The notes beneath the pieces are model-generated. The model searched no databases and had not been told where the DNA came from. It saw only the letters and a list, made by a program, of their open reading frames with translations. A stretch of DNA of 64,000 bases. Origin: Isoetes taiwanensis. Its lineage: Eukaryota > Streptophyta > Lycopodiopsida > Isoetales > Isoetaceae. Where the stretch lies: NCBI GenBank assembly GCA_021234155.1, contig JAJEKV010000031.1, positions 13,445,748-13,509,747 on the forward strand, read 5' to 3'. Each line of letters begins with the position of its first letter. Position 1 is the stretch's first letter. A program made the translations under genes and the position numbers. This document shows, piece by piece, positions 24,615 to 35,417 of the stretch.

Positions 24615-24827
24615 TGTGATCCCAGAGGAGGAGCTCTCCAATTATTATCTTGTGATTCCCGAAGGAGGGGATCCCCAAACCCTGTGATCCCGGAGGAGGG
24701 GATCTCCAACTATTATCTTGTGATCCCGGAGGAGGGGATCTCCAGTAACTACCTTGTGATCCCGGAGGAGGGAATCCCCAACTTTCATCTTGTGATCCCA
24801 AGAGGAGGGGATCTCCAACTATTTCTC
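24615..24827. repeat. 36-bp minisatellite, six copies
   Basis: Six units related to the array at 22135, the second one shortened. Each keeps the GATCCCGGAGGAGGGGATC core. The copy number difference shows the two arrays have expanded or contracted independently. Confidence 0.95.
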
Positions 24828-25094
24828 CAAGGCATATTCTCAGGCATATTCTCTAAGGCATATTCTTTAGGGCATTTTCTCCAAGGCATATTGTCTAAGG
24901 CATATTCCAAGCATATTCTCTAAGGCATATTCTAGGGCATATTCCAAAGGTCATATATTCCAAGGCATATTCTAAGGGGCATATTCCAAGGATCATATAT
25001 TCCAAGGCATATTCTAAGGGGCATCTATTCCTCACGAACAATGGATTGCTCACGAACAGCGTGGCGGGTGACTTGGCATTGTCGGCCAGGTCAG
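24828..25094. repeat. GGCATATTC repeats, second array, with GATCCC-repeat stub
   Basis: Units built on AAGGCATATTCTAAGG to about 25025, then about 70 bp of the GATCCC-family start (CACGAACAGCGTGGCGGGTG) that ends abruptly at 25094, where the inner inverted repeat begins. Confidence 0.85.
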
Positions 25095-25952
25095 CATGTC
25101 CTATGAGAACCCAAACTTGATGATATAGGAAACTTAGTTCACACAACATTGGGACACCATCATTCTTAAGAGAGGGGCTTAGATTCTTAGCATTCAGTAA
25201 AGACCCATTAGTTTATGAGATGCACAGATCATATCAAAATTACTCATCTATTTTGCTTACATTGCATGTCGTCATGGGGACTCAAGCCCGGGGCTGTATA
25301 AAACTCAGCTGAGTGAACCTTGATGATGCTGGAATTTTAACATCCATGGGAAGTCGTAGCTTATGGGACACTTTACAACACATCCAAATTGGTACTGCCC
25401 CCACCATCGTACATGGCTAAGTTGGCCCCCCCTGCATAAACTTTACAGCGATACATGATCATTTTTACGACGAGGCGTGAGCAATGGCCTTGGGTATGGA
25501 AGTTTAAGGTCTTACCATAGGAACACTTTCATTTTAAAGGAGGACTCTTCAATACTATATTCGTGTCAATGTTACAGATCTAGTTGTTAGTTGTTCTATT
25601 TTAAACCCCTCATCCTTAGCATATCATGTATTCTATGATCAGCATTTTACATATCATTTAATTCAATTTCTTTATCTCCACCCTAAAATCTAGGAGGCTA
25701 CTTGCATATACCCATACCCTCACCCAAATTCTAACTACTACCAATCACATCCCAAATAACCTTTGAACTCATCCCAACCTAAAAATGAGGCGTCTTGCTA
25801 TTGAGCGCAACCTGCTTGCTCTATATAGTGACATGTTTGGATTCACATATTATGTGCTATGGGAATGTTGCAAATCTTCCTTTTCTTCTTCTATTTTGTG
25901 GCTGCCTCCTTCCATTACATGGCAAAGGGATAGCCACAATCCAAGATAAAGG
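25095..25952. repeat. Inner inverted repeat, left arm (outer part)
   Basis: Reads CATGTCCTATGAGAACCC inward and is the reverse complement, with scattered changes, of about 28925-29798. It contains the perfect palindrome ACTCAGCTGAGT (25303-25314) and, read in reverse, a GGGCTTGAGTCCCC stretch resembling a pol III B box. No protein-coding signal. The arm continues at 27719 after a LINE insertion. Confidence 0.9.
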
Positions 25953-27718
25953 AAGGAAGGAAGGAAGATTCTTTTATCGTCCACGGAGACCAATCGGTCT
26001 ATGGGACCCAATACAAAAAGCAAAGTGTTTTAATTATTGCCGATTAAAAACCCCCGGAAGGGTTTCGAGGAAAAACGTGGCGCGAATCACAGGCCCGACA
26101 AACCTGTCCTAACATATAAAATGTAGAAACACCCAAATATATCTGATCATGCACCACACCAGAAGTGCCTAATCACGGGCACCCAAAGCGGGGGCAAAGG
26201 TGACCTCTCGGGTCCAATTACCTCCCGAATGTGCGACCCGTGGCACGTCTCGACCGGTGTGTTCATCAAAGAAATGCAAGGGCAAGTCCTACTGCATACT
26301 AAGGGAGCCGTATGTGGCGGATCGACCAACGCTGGGCAACTCGGAAAGTGTGAGACTCATCCTCAATGGCGCTTGACAAAGCGACAGCAGTGAGCGGCCC
26401 TGGCGGGGCTCCCCAATCCACCCGGCCTCGATCGATCGAAGATGGTGGGCACACAATGCGAATGGAGGCAATGACCAAGGCTTTTTAGGCGGTGGGAACC
26501 TTGAAGGTAAATTTTGTGGGCCCGGGCTAACACGGGTTGATGTGCTCCTTGTAATGGGCCATTTTGACCGGGCCAGAGCCTGTAGGGGTCCCAGAGCTTG
26601 CCAAGGAAACAAGCGTCTAGGTACTCCTTGGTCATCACGATCGGCCGCCGTGCCCCACACACACATCGTGCTCTGCACATTCCATCGGCAAACCAGCGAT
26701 CTCTCTTACCCTCCAGCCGGGCCCTAAAGCATTTGCGGACCCATGGCCCGCGATTGTAAGCCGGGTGCGGGGCCGAAAGCATCACCCATAGTAACCACTT
26801 TACGAAAATAGGCGATGTGTCTATCAAGGGCTGCCGAGGCGGCAAGAATCGATTTCACGCGGCGAGAACCGAGGGGGTGAAGGTTTCACCCCAAGTGCGG
26901 GTGCCAAAATGCCTTACACTTTTGCTCCAAGTCATTCAGTGCCAAAGAGACGGCCAGGGCCCCAAACCTCGACCCGTCTGGAAGGGCGAGGGCTCGACCG
27001 GTGCGAGCAGATGTGGCCCGATGGCCCCAATCATAGAGCTCGCACGGTGGTATTTGTTGTTACGCATGGCATAAAGCGCTTCCGGCCTGCATCACACATA
27101 GCGGATAGGCGCCTCCCAGCGAGAGGGAGGAGGGGAACTCCACCCCTAGGTACTTGTAGGTGGGCGTGGCGTCCGCAGTGTCCCCCGATATGTGAGTGCG
27201 GGAGGCATGGGGTGGCGTGAAGAGGATATGAGAACCACTTGGCCGGTCTTGGCGGATTGACGCGCAAGATGTCGTAGCGACAAAATGTGTCTAGGGCGTC
27301 CAGGTGAGTTGCATAGCTTCGGGGTGTGGGCGGCGGCCAACATCGTCGCATAGATGAGGTGGCGGATGACACAGTGCAAAAGCCATATGCCATCCCCATG
27401 CTCGATGGCCGGGGCTCTAAACCGATCAATGCGAGAGGCCAAAAAGTGTTGGCGAGAGGGGCAGCCTGCTTGGGACCTCGATACTCTTGGTGAATGCTTG
27501 GCCGTCGGTACGCATCTGCCAAAACAACTCTCATACAACTTTGTATATGCATTACGCACGAGGCGGATTGGGAGCCCCATTGATTGTGATCTAGCCCACG
27601 CTTTTCAGGGAACCGTATCAAAAGCCTTCGAAGTCCACAAAGCGGACAATACAAGTCCTTGCCCGATGATTAGAACATCTTCAATCGATTGCGTAGTGTA
27701 AAGATATGGTCAATCGTT
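25953..27718 (-). mobile_element. GC-rich, 5'-truncated LINE
   Basis: The target duplication is GATAAAGG (25945-25952) / GATAAAAGG (27719-27727). Minus-strand frames, shifted by indels, give RT motifs: RFVDF-KAFDTVP, LPLSPTLFGL, LIYADDV (around a frameshift) and YKYLGVEF. At the left, its 3' end carries an AGACC-AATC-GGTCT hairpin (25987-26000) and a (GGAA)n tail. That layout matches the 3' end of the LINE at 30.7-35.5 kb. It is truncated within RT and clearly dead. Base composition is much more GC-rich than the surroundings. Confidence 0.8.
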
Positions 27719-27855
27719 GATAAAAGGTTGCCATGTATGTGTTTATTATTCGTGTTATGCAGATTATAATGAATATGATATAGAGCTTGTGAGCTTTCAT
27801 TCTCGATTTGAAATGAATGGGCATTGCCATAATGGTTTTAAAACTCTTTACAATG
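27719..27855. repeat. Inner inverted repeat, left arm (inner part)
   Basis: TAAAAGGTTGCCATGTATGT through GCCATAATGGTTTTAAAA is the reverse complement of about 28785-28925, the direct continuation of the arm interrupted at 25952. Confidence 0.85.
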
Positions 27856-28784
27856 ACCCCCCTCCCTCCCGTATTTGTCTAAATCGCAACCATTGAAAAG
27901 AATAAGAGACTTTTGTTCATGCTCATATCATTCCATGGACATATATCAATATCAAACATAACTCGTTAACTTTCTTAGAAGGGAATAGTTCCGGAGTACA
28001 ATCAAGGCAACAATCACTTTCAAGGGCAAGCCAACAACAAACACTACAACTCTGTAAGCCATAAGACAACAATCTAGCAATACATACAGGAATAGTATGA
28101 ACATATAAGAAACACTGCAGAAATAAATGACATGCATATGGAAAATGTGTGAACATGAGGAAATAAATGACATGTATGTTAACCACCATGCAGCAAGATA
28201 TCAGACAAAATGCAAACGAGTATCAACTAGCTTGTCCAACATAAAACGAAAAAAAAAAACCATCATGCTTCGGCATATACTTAGAATATGCCGAAGCCTA
28301 TATGAACTGAGCCAGGGTTTTCCCACCTAGGAGCAACTCAAAAATCCCACATCCTCCATTCACTATTATCCGGCGTGACTCTCCTTCTGCTCTGCCCAAG
28401 CGGACTGATCGAGCGACCATTGCCGATCGGGTGAATTCCTCGACAACTATTTTAGGTATGGCGTAGACGTAGACCTGTCTCATATATCTATCTCCTTGGG
28501 TTTAGTTCCTTTCTTTTTCCGCATTTTTTGAGCTCCAGCCCGACCATTTGCTTTATCATATTTGTTTCTTGTAGTACTAAATTGCTCAACTTTGAGAGGG
28601 TTGAGCTCTTAAGCTAAAAACAAAGCAAAGGAAAAAAAATTAACAAATCAATTTGTATTTTCTATATTGAAGCCATAAGGATGCATGAACAGAAAATGAA
28701 ATGAGATGGCCTCTTTAAGCTAGAAATTTGAAATCCCGAAGACATATATGAACTTCTAACTTACTTAATTCAAACTTCATTATA
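27856..28784. other. Loop of the inverted-repeat locus
   Basis: About 0.93 kb of unique sequence between the arms. No protein family recognised; the longest frames are under 90 codons. It contains a perfect 12-bp-stem hairpin at 28267-28297 (GCTTCGGCATAT / ATATGCCGAAGC, 7-nt loop) and a smaller GCTCAAC/GTTGAGC hairpin near 28588. A repeated AAATAAATGACATG phrase occurs near 28120 and 28160. Confidence 0.6.
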
Positions 28785-29798
28785 AGAATTTTAAAACCAT
28801 TATGACAATGCCTATTCATTTCAAATCGAGAATGAAAGCTCACAAGCTCTATTTCATATTCATCACACATGCAAAAATAATTTGCATAACACAAATAATA
28901 AACACATACATAGCAACCTTTTATCTTGGATTGTGGCTATCCCTTTGTCATGAAATGGAAGGAGGCAGCTACAAAATAGAAGAAGAAGATTTGCAACATT
29001 CCCATAGCACATAATATGTGAATCCAAACATGTCACTATATAGAGCAAGCATCAAAAAAGGATATTCTAAAGGTTGGGTTCAATAGCAAGACGCCTCATT
29101 TTAAGGTTGGGATGAGTTCAAAGGTTGAGTTCAAAGGTTATTTGGGATGTGACTAGTAGTAGTTATTTTGGGTGAAGGTGTGGGTATATGCAGGTAGCCT
29201 CCTAGATTTTAGGGTGGAGATAAAGAAATTGAACTAAATGATAGGTAAAATGCTGATCATAGAATACATGATATGCTAAGGATGATGGGTTTAAAATAGA
29301 GCAATTAACAACTAGATGTGTAACATTGACACGAATATAGTATTGAAGATTCCTCCCTTAAAATGAAAGTGTTCCTATGGTAAGACCTTAAACTTCCATA
29401 CCCAAGCCCCTTAACTCACGCCTCGTCGTAAAAATGATCATGTATCGTTGTAAAGTTTATGGGGGAGGGACCAACTTGACCATGTACGATGGTGGGGGCA
29501 GAACCCATTTGGATGTGTTGTAAAGTGTCCCATAAGTTACGACTTCCCATGGACGTTAAAATTCCAGCATCATCAGGTTCACTCAGCTGAGTTTTATACA
29601 GCCTCGGGTTTGAGTCCCCATGACGACATGCAATGTAAGCTAAATAGATGAGTAATTTTGATCCAATTTGTGCATCTCATAAACTAATGGGTTTTTATTG
29701 AATGCTAAGAATCTAAGCCCATCTCTTAAAAATGATGGTGTCCCAATGTTGTGTGAACTAAGTTTCCTATAGCATCAAGTGGGTTCTCATAGGACATG
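28785..29798. repeat. Inner inverted repeat, right arm
   Basis: Intact arm of about 1 kb, reverse complementary to 25095-25952 joined to 27719-27855. It is uninterrupted and so shows the pre-insertion sequence (CCAAGATAAAAGGTTGC on the reverse strand) at the site of the GC-rich LINE. Confidence 0.9.
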
Positions 29799-30059
29799 CA
29801 ATGTAAGTTAAATGAATAGAGTACTTTTGGTATTTATCGTCTCATAGACTAATTGGTCAATAGATGCTACAAATGCTTTTTGTGTCTTGTATACTAGTTA
29901 ATCCGCAATAAGTATATTTTGTCTCATGTAACAATTGTTTTTCTTCTATATCTTATAGACCAGTTGGTCTCTAATGGATTTATAAATAAAACATTTTGAA
30001 AGACAACTAGCAAACATGTGTCGTGCATTTCTGCACTAAAGTAGGAGCTTCTAGGTTTT
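29799..30059 (+). other. Segment with LINE-like 3' hairpins
   Basis: Contains CTTATAGACCAGTTGGTCTC with an AGACC-AGTT-GGTCT stem-loop at 29957-29970, followed by an A/T-rich tail. A weaker TAGACTAATTGGTC version lies near 29846. The hairpin matches those at the 3' ends of the two LINEs in this window. It may be a very short 5'-truncated LINE copy or a SINE-like partner. Confidence 0.5.
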
Positions 30060-30575
30060 TAATTGCCTATAATACTCTTTCGATAAATCATGTGCTACAC
30101 TGATGTTGTTAAAGCGATAAAAGGTTGTTGCTTGCTAGAATGGATGTGATTTGCCTGATTATAAACAACATAAGTGATGGAAAAGGATATAAATAAAGCA
30201 CACAAACCTCATCTAAGCATAAGATGCACAATGATGAGCAAGGCAGAGAAGGAATAATAGAAAGTGCGAGTGTGGGGAGAATGAAGGTGCAGCAAAATGG
30301 AGACAGTGTTTGATGGTTAGAAAACGACAATGAGGCTTTATAAATAAGCAGAGATGACTATTTCCTCACTTGGCATGTCATAATGTGTCAAGGGTCATGG
30401 TCATATGTGTCATGACATATCGTAAGACATATAATATAATTATGAGCATGCGTCATATATATGGTGTATATTCTATGGCATATATATGTATTATAGTATA
30501 TGACATATATATGTCATGCATCATGTATATATGTATTAGAGAAAAAAGACAGAGAATCTATAATTCCTTTTTTGT

Positions 30576-30577
<2 letters not shown>
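30060..30577 (-). repeat. Repeat-family copy D, TATA end (reversed)
   Basis: Reverse complement of the TATA-containing segment: the TATAAA box lies on the minus strand at 30337-30342, followed leftward by the same C/T-rich leader. The AT-rich TATATGTCAT stretch occupies 30370-30540. The 36-bp array present in the other copies is missing here. Confidence 0.8.
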
Positions 30578-30658
<81 letters not shown>

Positions 30659-30700
30659 GATTCTCTCTCTCTCTCTCTCATCTCTCCTCTCTCTCTCTCA
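30578..30700. repeat. (CT)n microsatellite
   Basis: About 120 bp of CT dinucleotides with short interruptions, immediately upstream of the LINE. In copies A and B this position is a short A/G-rich run, so the array expanded in this copy. Confidence 0.97.
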
Positions 30701-30773
30701 GATTGGAATCGCACGCCCATTGGGGAAAAAGCAGTCGGTTCTTTCTTTCTTTCTTTTTGGGAAAACAGAGGAT

Positions 30774-32105
30774 ATGGCAAGGCCTAGAAAGGAGAGTGGT
30801 TCTAAGGAAGGGTCGTCTAAGGGCGAGGTCGCTGTCAGGAGCTATGCAGCAGTTGTTAGTCCCGATAAGGGCAAAAATGATATAAAAAAGGGGGAAGACG
30901 TCTCTGTTCCAGGTGATTTACAGCAGAAGGTAAGATGTCGGAGGGATGGGCATGGGCAGAAGGTAAGATGTCGGAGGGATGGGAAGGAGCAGGCCGAGGT
31001 AAAGAAAAAGACAAAAAAAATGTTGCAGGAGGAGATGGATTCAGACAGCTCCTGTTCTGATGTGGAAAAGGACAAAGAAAAATTGGAGGGCATCGATGAC
31101 TCTGTTCCAAACACAGAGCCATCTGGTGCCGGATTAGGTGGACATGAACATGATATAGCTGAACAGGTTGCTTATTCGGCTGATAGACAGGTCTGCCCAC
31201 TCAATTCTGCTGGTTTTGGAATGGCACGAGGAACAGAGCATGGTATATCGGGTCTATCTTCTCCACTGCAAAACTTGGTTCCAACAGGATCGATGTTTAC
31301 AGAAGTGGGGCGAGGGATTTTGGCGCAGCCTGTCATGCAGCCAAATATTGCAACCATTGCAACGTATCAATCCATGGTGGGCAATCTAAAGCAAGAATTG
31401 TTGGAGGCAATGCAAGGTACGATGCAGGCAGCCTTGAAATTTGCTGTGGAGTCAATTGTACAAGATCTTAAGCAGTCTTTTATGGATCAATTGAAAACTG
31501 AACTAGAGAGCTTCAAGCAACAAATGAGGGGCGAATTTGTGGATTTTAAAATGCAGATGCAAGCTGATTTTGCACATGAGTCTGAGGATGAGGCCTCGGA
31601 TGATGAAGAGGAGGAAAGCACTCAGGTACAACAGCAGCTATCATCGTTTATGGAGGCCCAAGAACAATGTAACAGGAAGCTGGCAACCTTCATGGAGGAC
31701 CAAGACAGGCGTAACCGAGCACTAAACATTCGACTTGTTGGTTTTCCTGAAGAACCAAAGGAGAACATTGCAGCCAAGGTTAGTTCTTTTCTGACGGATA
31801 AATTACAATGCTCCGAATGCAGAGTGTTAGATGCTTTCAGGGTTGGGAGGCCTACCGGAAATGCCAGGCATGTTGTGGTTAAGCTTGCTAATCGAGAGTC
31901 CAAAATGGAAGTTCTGAAAAATAGAGTATTGTTGAAAGGTGAAGGAGTTTGGGTGAACGAAGATTTGACGAAGGAGCAGTATGAGGAGCACAAGAAGGAA
32001 GTCCTGAAAATGAAGGAAGCTAGGAAGAATGGTCAGAAGGTTGTTTGGAAGAAGGGGAAAGTAGTAATAGCAGAAGGTGAATCGAGCAATGGCAGCCCTG
32101 CATAG
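30774..32105 (+). CDS. LINE ORF1 protein, coiled-coil/RRM type
   Basis: 443 residues from ATG 30774 (an in-frame extension upstream has only a TTG start). A basic N-terminus contains a duplicated nonapeptide QKVRCRRDG (near residues 50-70), then an acidic stretch. A heptad-like region (about 220-330; QDLKQSFMDQLKTELESFKQ) is followed by an RRM-like domain opening RRNRALNIRLVGFPEEP and a basic C-terminal domain (VNEDLTKEQYEEHKKEVL). This is the layout of animal L1 ORF1p (transposase_22), an RNA-binding trimeric chaperone. It lacks the DUF4283/zinc-knuckle layout usual in flowering-plant LINEs. It is in the same frame as ORF2. Confidence 0.85.
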   Translation: MARPRKESGSKEGSSKGEVAVRSYAAVVSPDKGKNDIKKGEDVSVPGDLQQKVRCRRDGHGQKVRCRRDGKEQAEVKKKTKKMLQEEMDSDSSCSDVEKDKEKLEGIDDSVPNTEPSGAGLGGHEHDIAEQVAYSADRQVCPLNSAGFGMARGTEHGISGLSSPLQNLVPTGSMFTEVGRGILAQPVMQPNIATIATYQSMVGNLKQELLEAMQGTMQAALKFAVESIVQDLKQSFMDQLKTELESFKQQMRGEFVDFKMQMQADFAHESEDEASDDEEEESTQVQQQLSSFMEAQEQCNRKLATFMEDQDRRNRALNIRLVGFPEEPKENIAAKVSSFLTDKLQCSECRVLDAFRVGRPTGNARHVVVKLANRESKMEVLKNRVLLKGEGVWVNEDLTKEQYEEHKKEVLKMKEARKNGQKVVWKKGKVVIAEGESSNGSPA

Positions 32106-32126
32106 GGATTTACCACCGCCAGGGTG

Positions 32127-35100
32127 ATGTGTTGGAACATCAACACATTGATGCAGGAGAATGTAGTGACTATGGGAGGTCTATTAAAAAAGGTAGACAT
32201 CATATTTTTTCTTGAAACAGGAGAGCATGAGGAATATGGTTTGCCCGATATTGATGGTTTTAAGCTACTACACTCGGTGTGGTCCCCTAAAGGATGGAGG
32301 CTTAAGGGATATGGCGGTATTGCTTGCTTTGTACGCGATGAATTTGTGCATTTAGTAAAGGTTCTGTATGATAAGGCATCTTTGCAGACCATCTGGATTG
32401 CTGTACCTGGGGGGGCTGGTACCATATATATAGCTGGGTGCTATTTCCCACCTCGAGGGTCTCCTATATATAACTCGGGTGAGCTAGACAGAGATGACCC
32501 CTTCTCACAACTGGAACATGAGGTATCTTTGTTGAGTGACACGGGCGATGTTTTATTGTTGGGTGATTTCAATGGGCGAACCGCGCAAAAGCAGGCAGCT
32601 ATGGTTAGTGCAGAAGGGGACCCCGAATGGGTTGAGATGCTAGATGAGGCTGAACTCTCAGAAATTGGTTGGGATAGGCAATCAGCAGATAAGATACGGT
32701 GGCCTTCACCGCAAGGCAATCATGTATTGGCTTTTTGCAGTGGATTAAATTTGGTAATCTATAATGGTACATCCAAATTTCCAGGAACAGGGGGTCTTAC
32801 ATGTCGGGGTGCTAGCGTGGTAGATTATGTCCTGGCGAAGCCTTCCTTTGCTCAATATGTGACTAGCATGGCCATTGGAAAAGATAACATTGAGTCAGAT
32901 CACGAGCCTCTGCTCATTGACATTAATATTGCGGGTATACCGGTGCATCCTGAGGTGCTGCAACCAACCCTTAAACCTATCATGAGATATGATAAAGCTG
33001 AAATATACAAGGATTACTGTGGGAACAGAATTTCTACCATTTCCTGGCCAGAAGGAGCGGAGCACATTAGTCATACTCTCACCCAAGTGATCTTAGAATC
33101 TGCACATTCTTGTTTTATCTCCCACAGGCAAAGGGAGGGGCTGCCATGTAATGGGTGGTTTGACCACGAATGCAAGCTACAAAGACAGAAGTTCCACATG
33201 GCTAAGGGGGGTGATAAGACTAGCGAAAGGCGAGAATACGTCAAAATGATCAAGAGGAAAAAGAGGGCATATCTGCATAGGAAGCATGAACAGATGGTGT
33301 TGGAGCTACTTGCATATCCCAAAAAGTTCTGGAACCGACTGAAACCAACTCAAAAGAGAAGTACTTTGATTGAGGTTGAGGTTTTGCTGAGGCATGTTAA
33401 ACAGCTATATCATATTCCAGGGGAGGACACAATAGTGGATGGCACAGGCACCGAAAGGCTATGTTTCTCTTTGGAGGACATCCTTGGTGGGCTTCAGAGA
33501 TTGTCCAATGGCAAGGCTGCCGATGCGGATGGGCTTATGGCCGAAATGTTCAAATGGGCAGGTGATGAGGTGGCTGAGGTACTGGTGACCTTATTCAATG
33601 ATGTGGTACAAGAAGGTTTCCCGCGCACTTGGCAAGTCAATAGAGCGGTCCCTCTACATAAGGTAGGAGATGAGTCCGACCCCAATAATTACCGTATGAT
33701 CATGGTATGCAGCTTCTATGCCAAACTTTTTGCTAACATACTGGACACTAAAATCAGTAGATGGGCCGAGGCAAAGGGCGTGAGGGCAAGAGGCCAGGCA
33801 GGCTTTAGAGCCAAGAAATGTACAACGGATCACTTAGTAACCATGAGAGCTGTGATGGATGCCGTGGTAGGGAAGAGGAAGCCACTATATGCTCTGTTTG
33901 TGGATTTCTCAAAAGCCTTTGACATGGTAAGCAGAGCGCATCTATGGGATAGAATGGTAGCTCTTGAGGTTCCCCCTGCGTACAGACATGCGGTTGCGAG
34001 GCTCTATGAGAAGGTATTTATCTAACTCTCTTTTCCATATTGTAGTGAGGGGTCTGTCGAAAGTAATATGGGAGTTAAGCAGGGCTGCCCACTATCGCCC
34101 ACTCTTTTCGGTCTCTTTATAGATCAGCTGGAAGATTGGATAGCCCAGAATGGCGGGGATGGGACGCTCCTGCATGGGTACATGCTGCTTTTGCTGCTAT
34201 ATGCTGACGATGTGGTTATGCTATCCAGAAGTGTGGCGGGGTTACAAAGGCACCTGGATGCATTAGGGGGCTTTTGTGATGCAAAAAGTATGCGGGTTAA
34301 TATGGCTAAGACCAAAATAGTAGTATTCGGGGCTACAAAGGTGGACCATGTAAAAGTGTGCTACAAGGGAGAGTCAGTTGAGATTGTGGAAAGTTATAAG
34401 TACCTAGGTTTGGTAGTAGACAAGAGCCCAAACTGGAATCTAGCGGCAGAACAAAAAGCAGATGGGGGGCTCAAGGCCTTGTACGCAATGCAACGCAGAT
34501 GCAGGAAGGCAGACATTTGGAGCTTTGGGATGAAAAAACGTCTATATGTGGCTTTGGTACAATCAGTGGTGTTGTACGGGTGTGAGGTATGGGGGCCAGG
34601 ATTGGCTATGGACCGATGGAAGAAAATTGAAAAGGTACAAAAAAGGTTTTTTCGTGCTGAATTAGGAACTAAGATGCAGACACCGTATGATATGCTGCTG
34701 GCGGAATGTGAAATGTTTCCCTTGGAAGCAGAAGCACTTTGCAGGACTTTAAATTATGTGCACAAGGTCCTCTATGTTATGGAAGAAGACAGCTTGCCAA
34801 GGATGGCTCTGGAGGAGACACGCATAAAAGGGTGGTTTGCGGACATAGAGAATTGGCTGGCAAGGTGGGGGATGCACATGGATGATTTGGAAATATATAA
34901 GAATAACATACGGGCATGGGTCATGGAGAGTGTCACTCGGGTGAGTTGGAGGGAAGGTGCAGTCAAGAAGGAGTTCTATAGAAATTATATCAATCCCACG
35001 TTGCAAGGGGGGAAGTATTTACGAGAAGACATCTCTGTTAAGCATAGACATGCTATTTGCAGAATGAGAGTGAGCTCCCATAGGCTAGGGGTTGAAGTGG

Positions 35101-35417
35101 GCAGGTGGAATGATATTCCACATGAGCTCAGATCTTGCCGGGTGTGCGGTGGTGGTGCGCTCGAGGATGAAGCACATGTGCTTCTCCACTGTTCAGCATA
35201 TGAGGGTCTTCGTGTTAAGCATGGGACACAAGCTGCTACACTGGCTGAGTTTTTTGACCTCCCAGGGGGGCAGATTGGCGCGTTTATACTTGACATGTTG
35301 GATTACAGAGAGGGAATTTTGAAAACAACAGTCCTAAGGGTAGAGGAGGAGGAAGAGTTTGAGGGAGTTAATGCATTATTATCAGATGATGCATTAGATG
35401 ATCTTTTTTACACATGA
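32127..35417 (+). pseudogene. LINE ORF2: endonuclease and reverse transcriptase, one stop
   Basis: From ATG 32127 the frame runs 1,096 codons, interrupted only by TAA at 34023-34025 inside RT. The N-terminal APE-type endonuclease has WNINT, the GDFN motif (about 32562) and SDHEPL (about 32898). RT begins near 33480 (GKAADADGLMAEMFK), has motif A in ALFVDFSKAFD, GVKQGCPLSPTLFG, YADD at 34200-34211 and YKYLGL. A zinc-finger-like CRVCGGGALEDEAHVLLHC closes the C-terminus (about 35130). The enzyme would nick DNA and prime reverse transcription. The TAA falls between motif A and the QGCP box, so without suppression this copy cannot make full-length ORF2. Confidence 0.9.

Noticed and set aside
26289-27654. 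Overlapping GC-rich minus-strand frames as host genes
   Set aside because: RT motifs appear only when frames are switched; this is a decayed LINE, not a set of genes.
30514-30885. Ser-Leu and Arg-Glu rich frames around 30.5-30.9 kb
   Set aside because: Produced by (CT)n/(GA)n microsatellites.
34025-34068. A 32-bp GT...AG segment in LINE ORF2 as an intron
   Set aside because: The frame is the same on both sides and only one TAA interrupts it; a 32-bp plant intron is too short. A point nonsense mutation is simpler.
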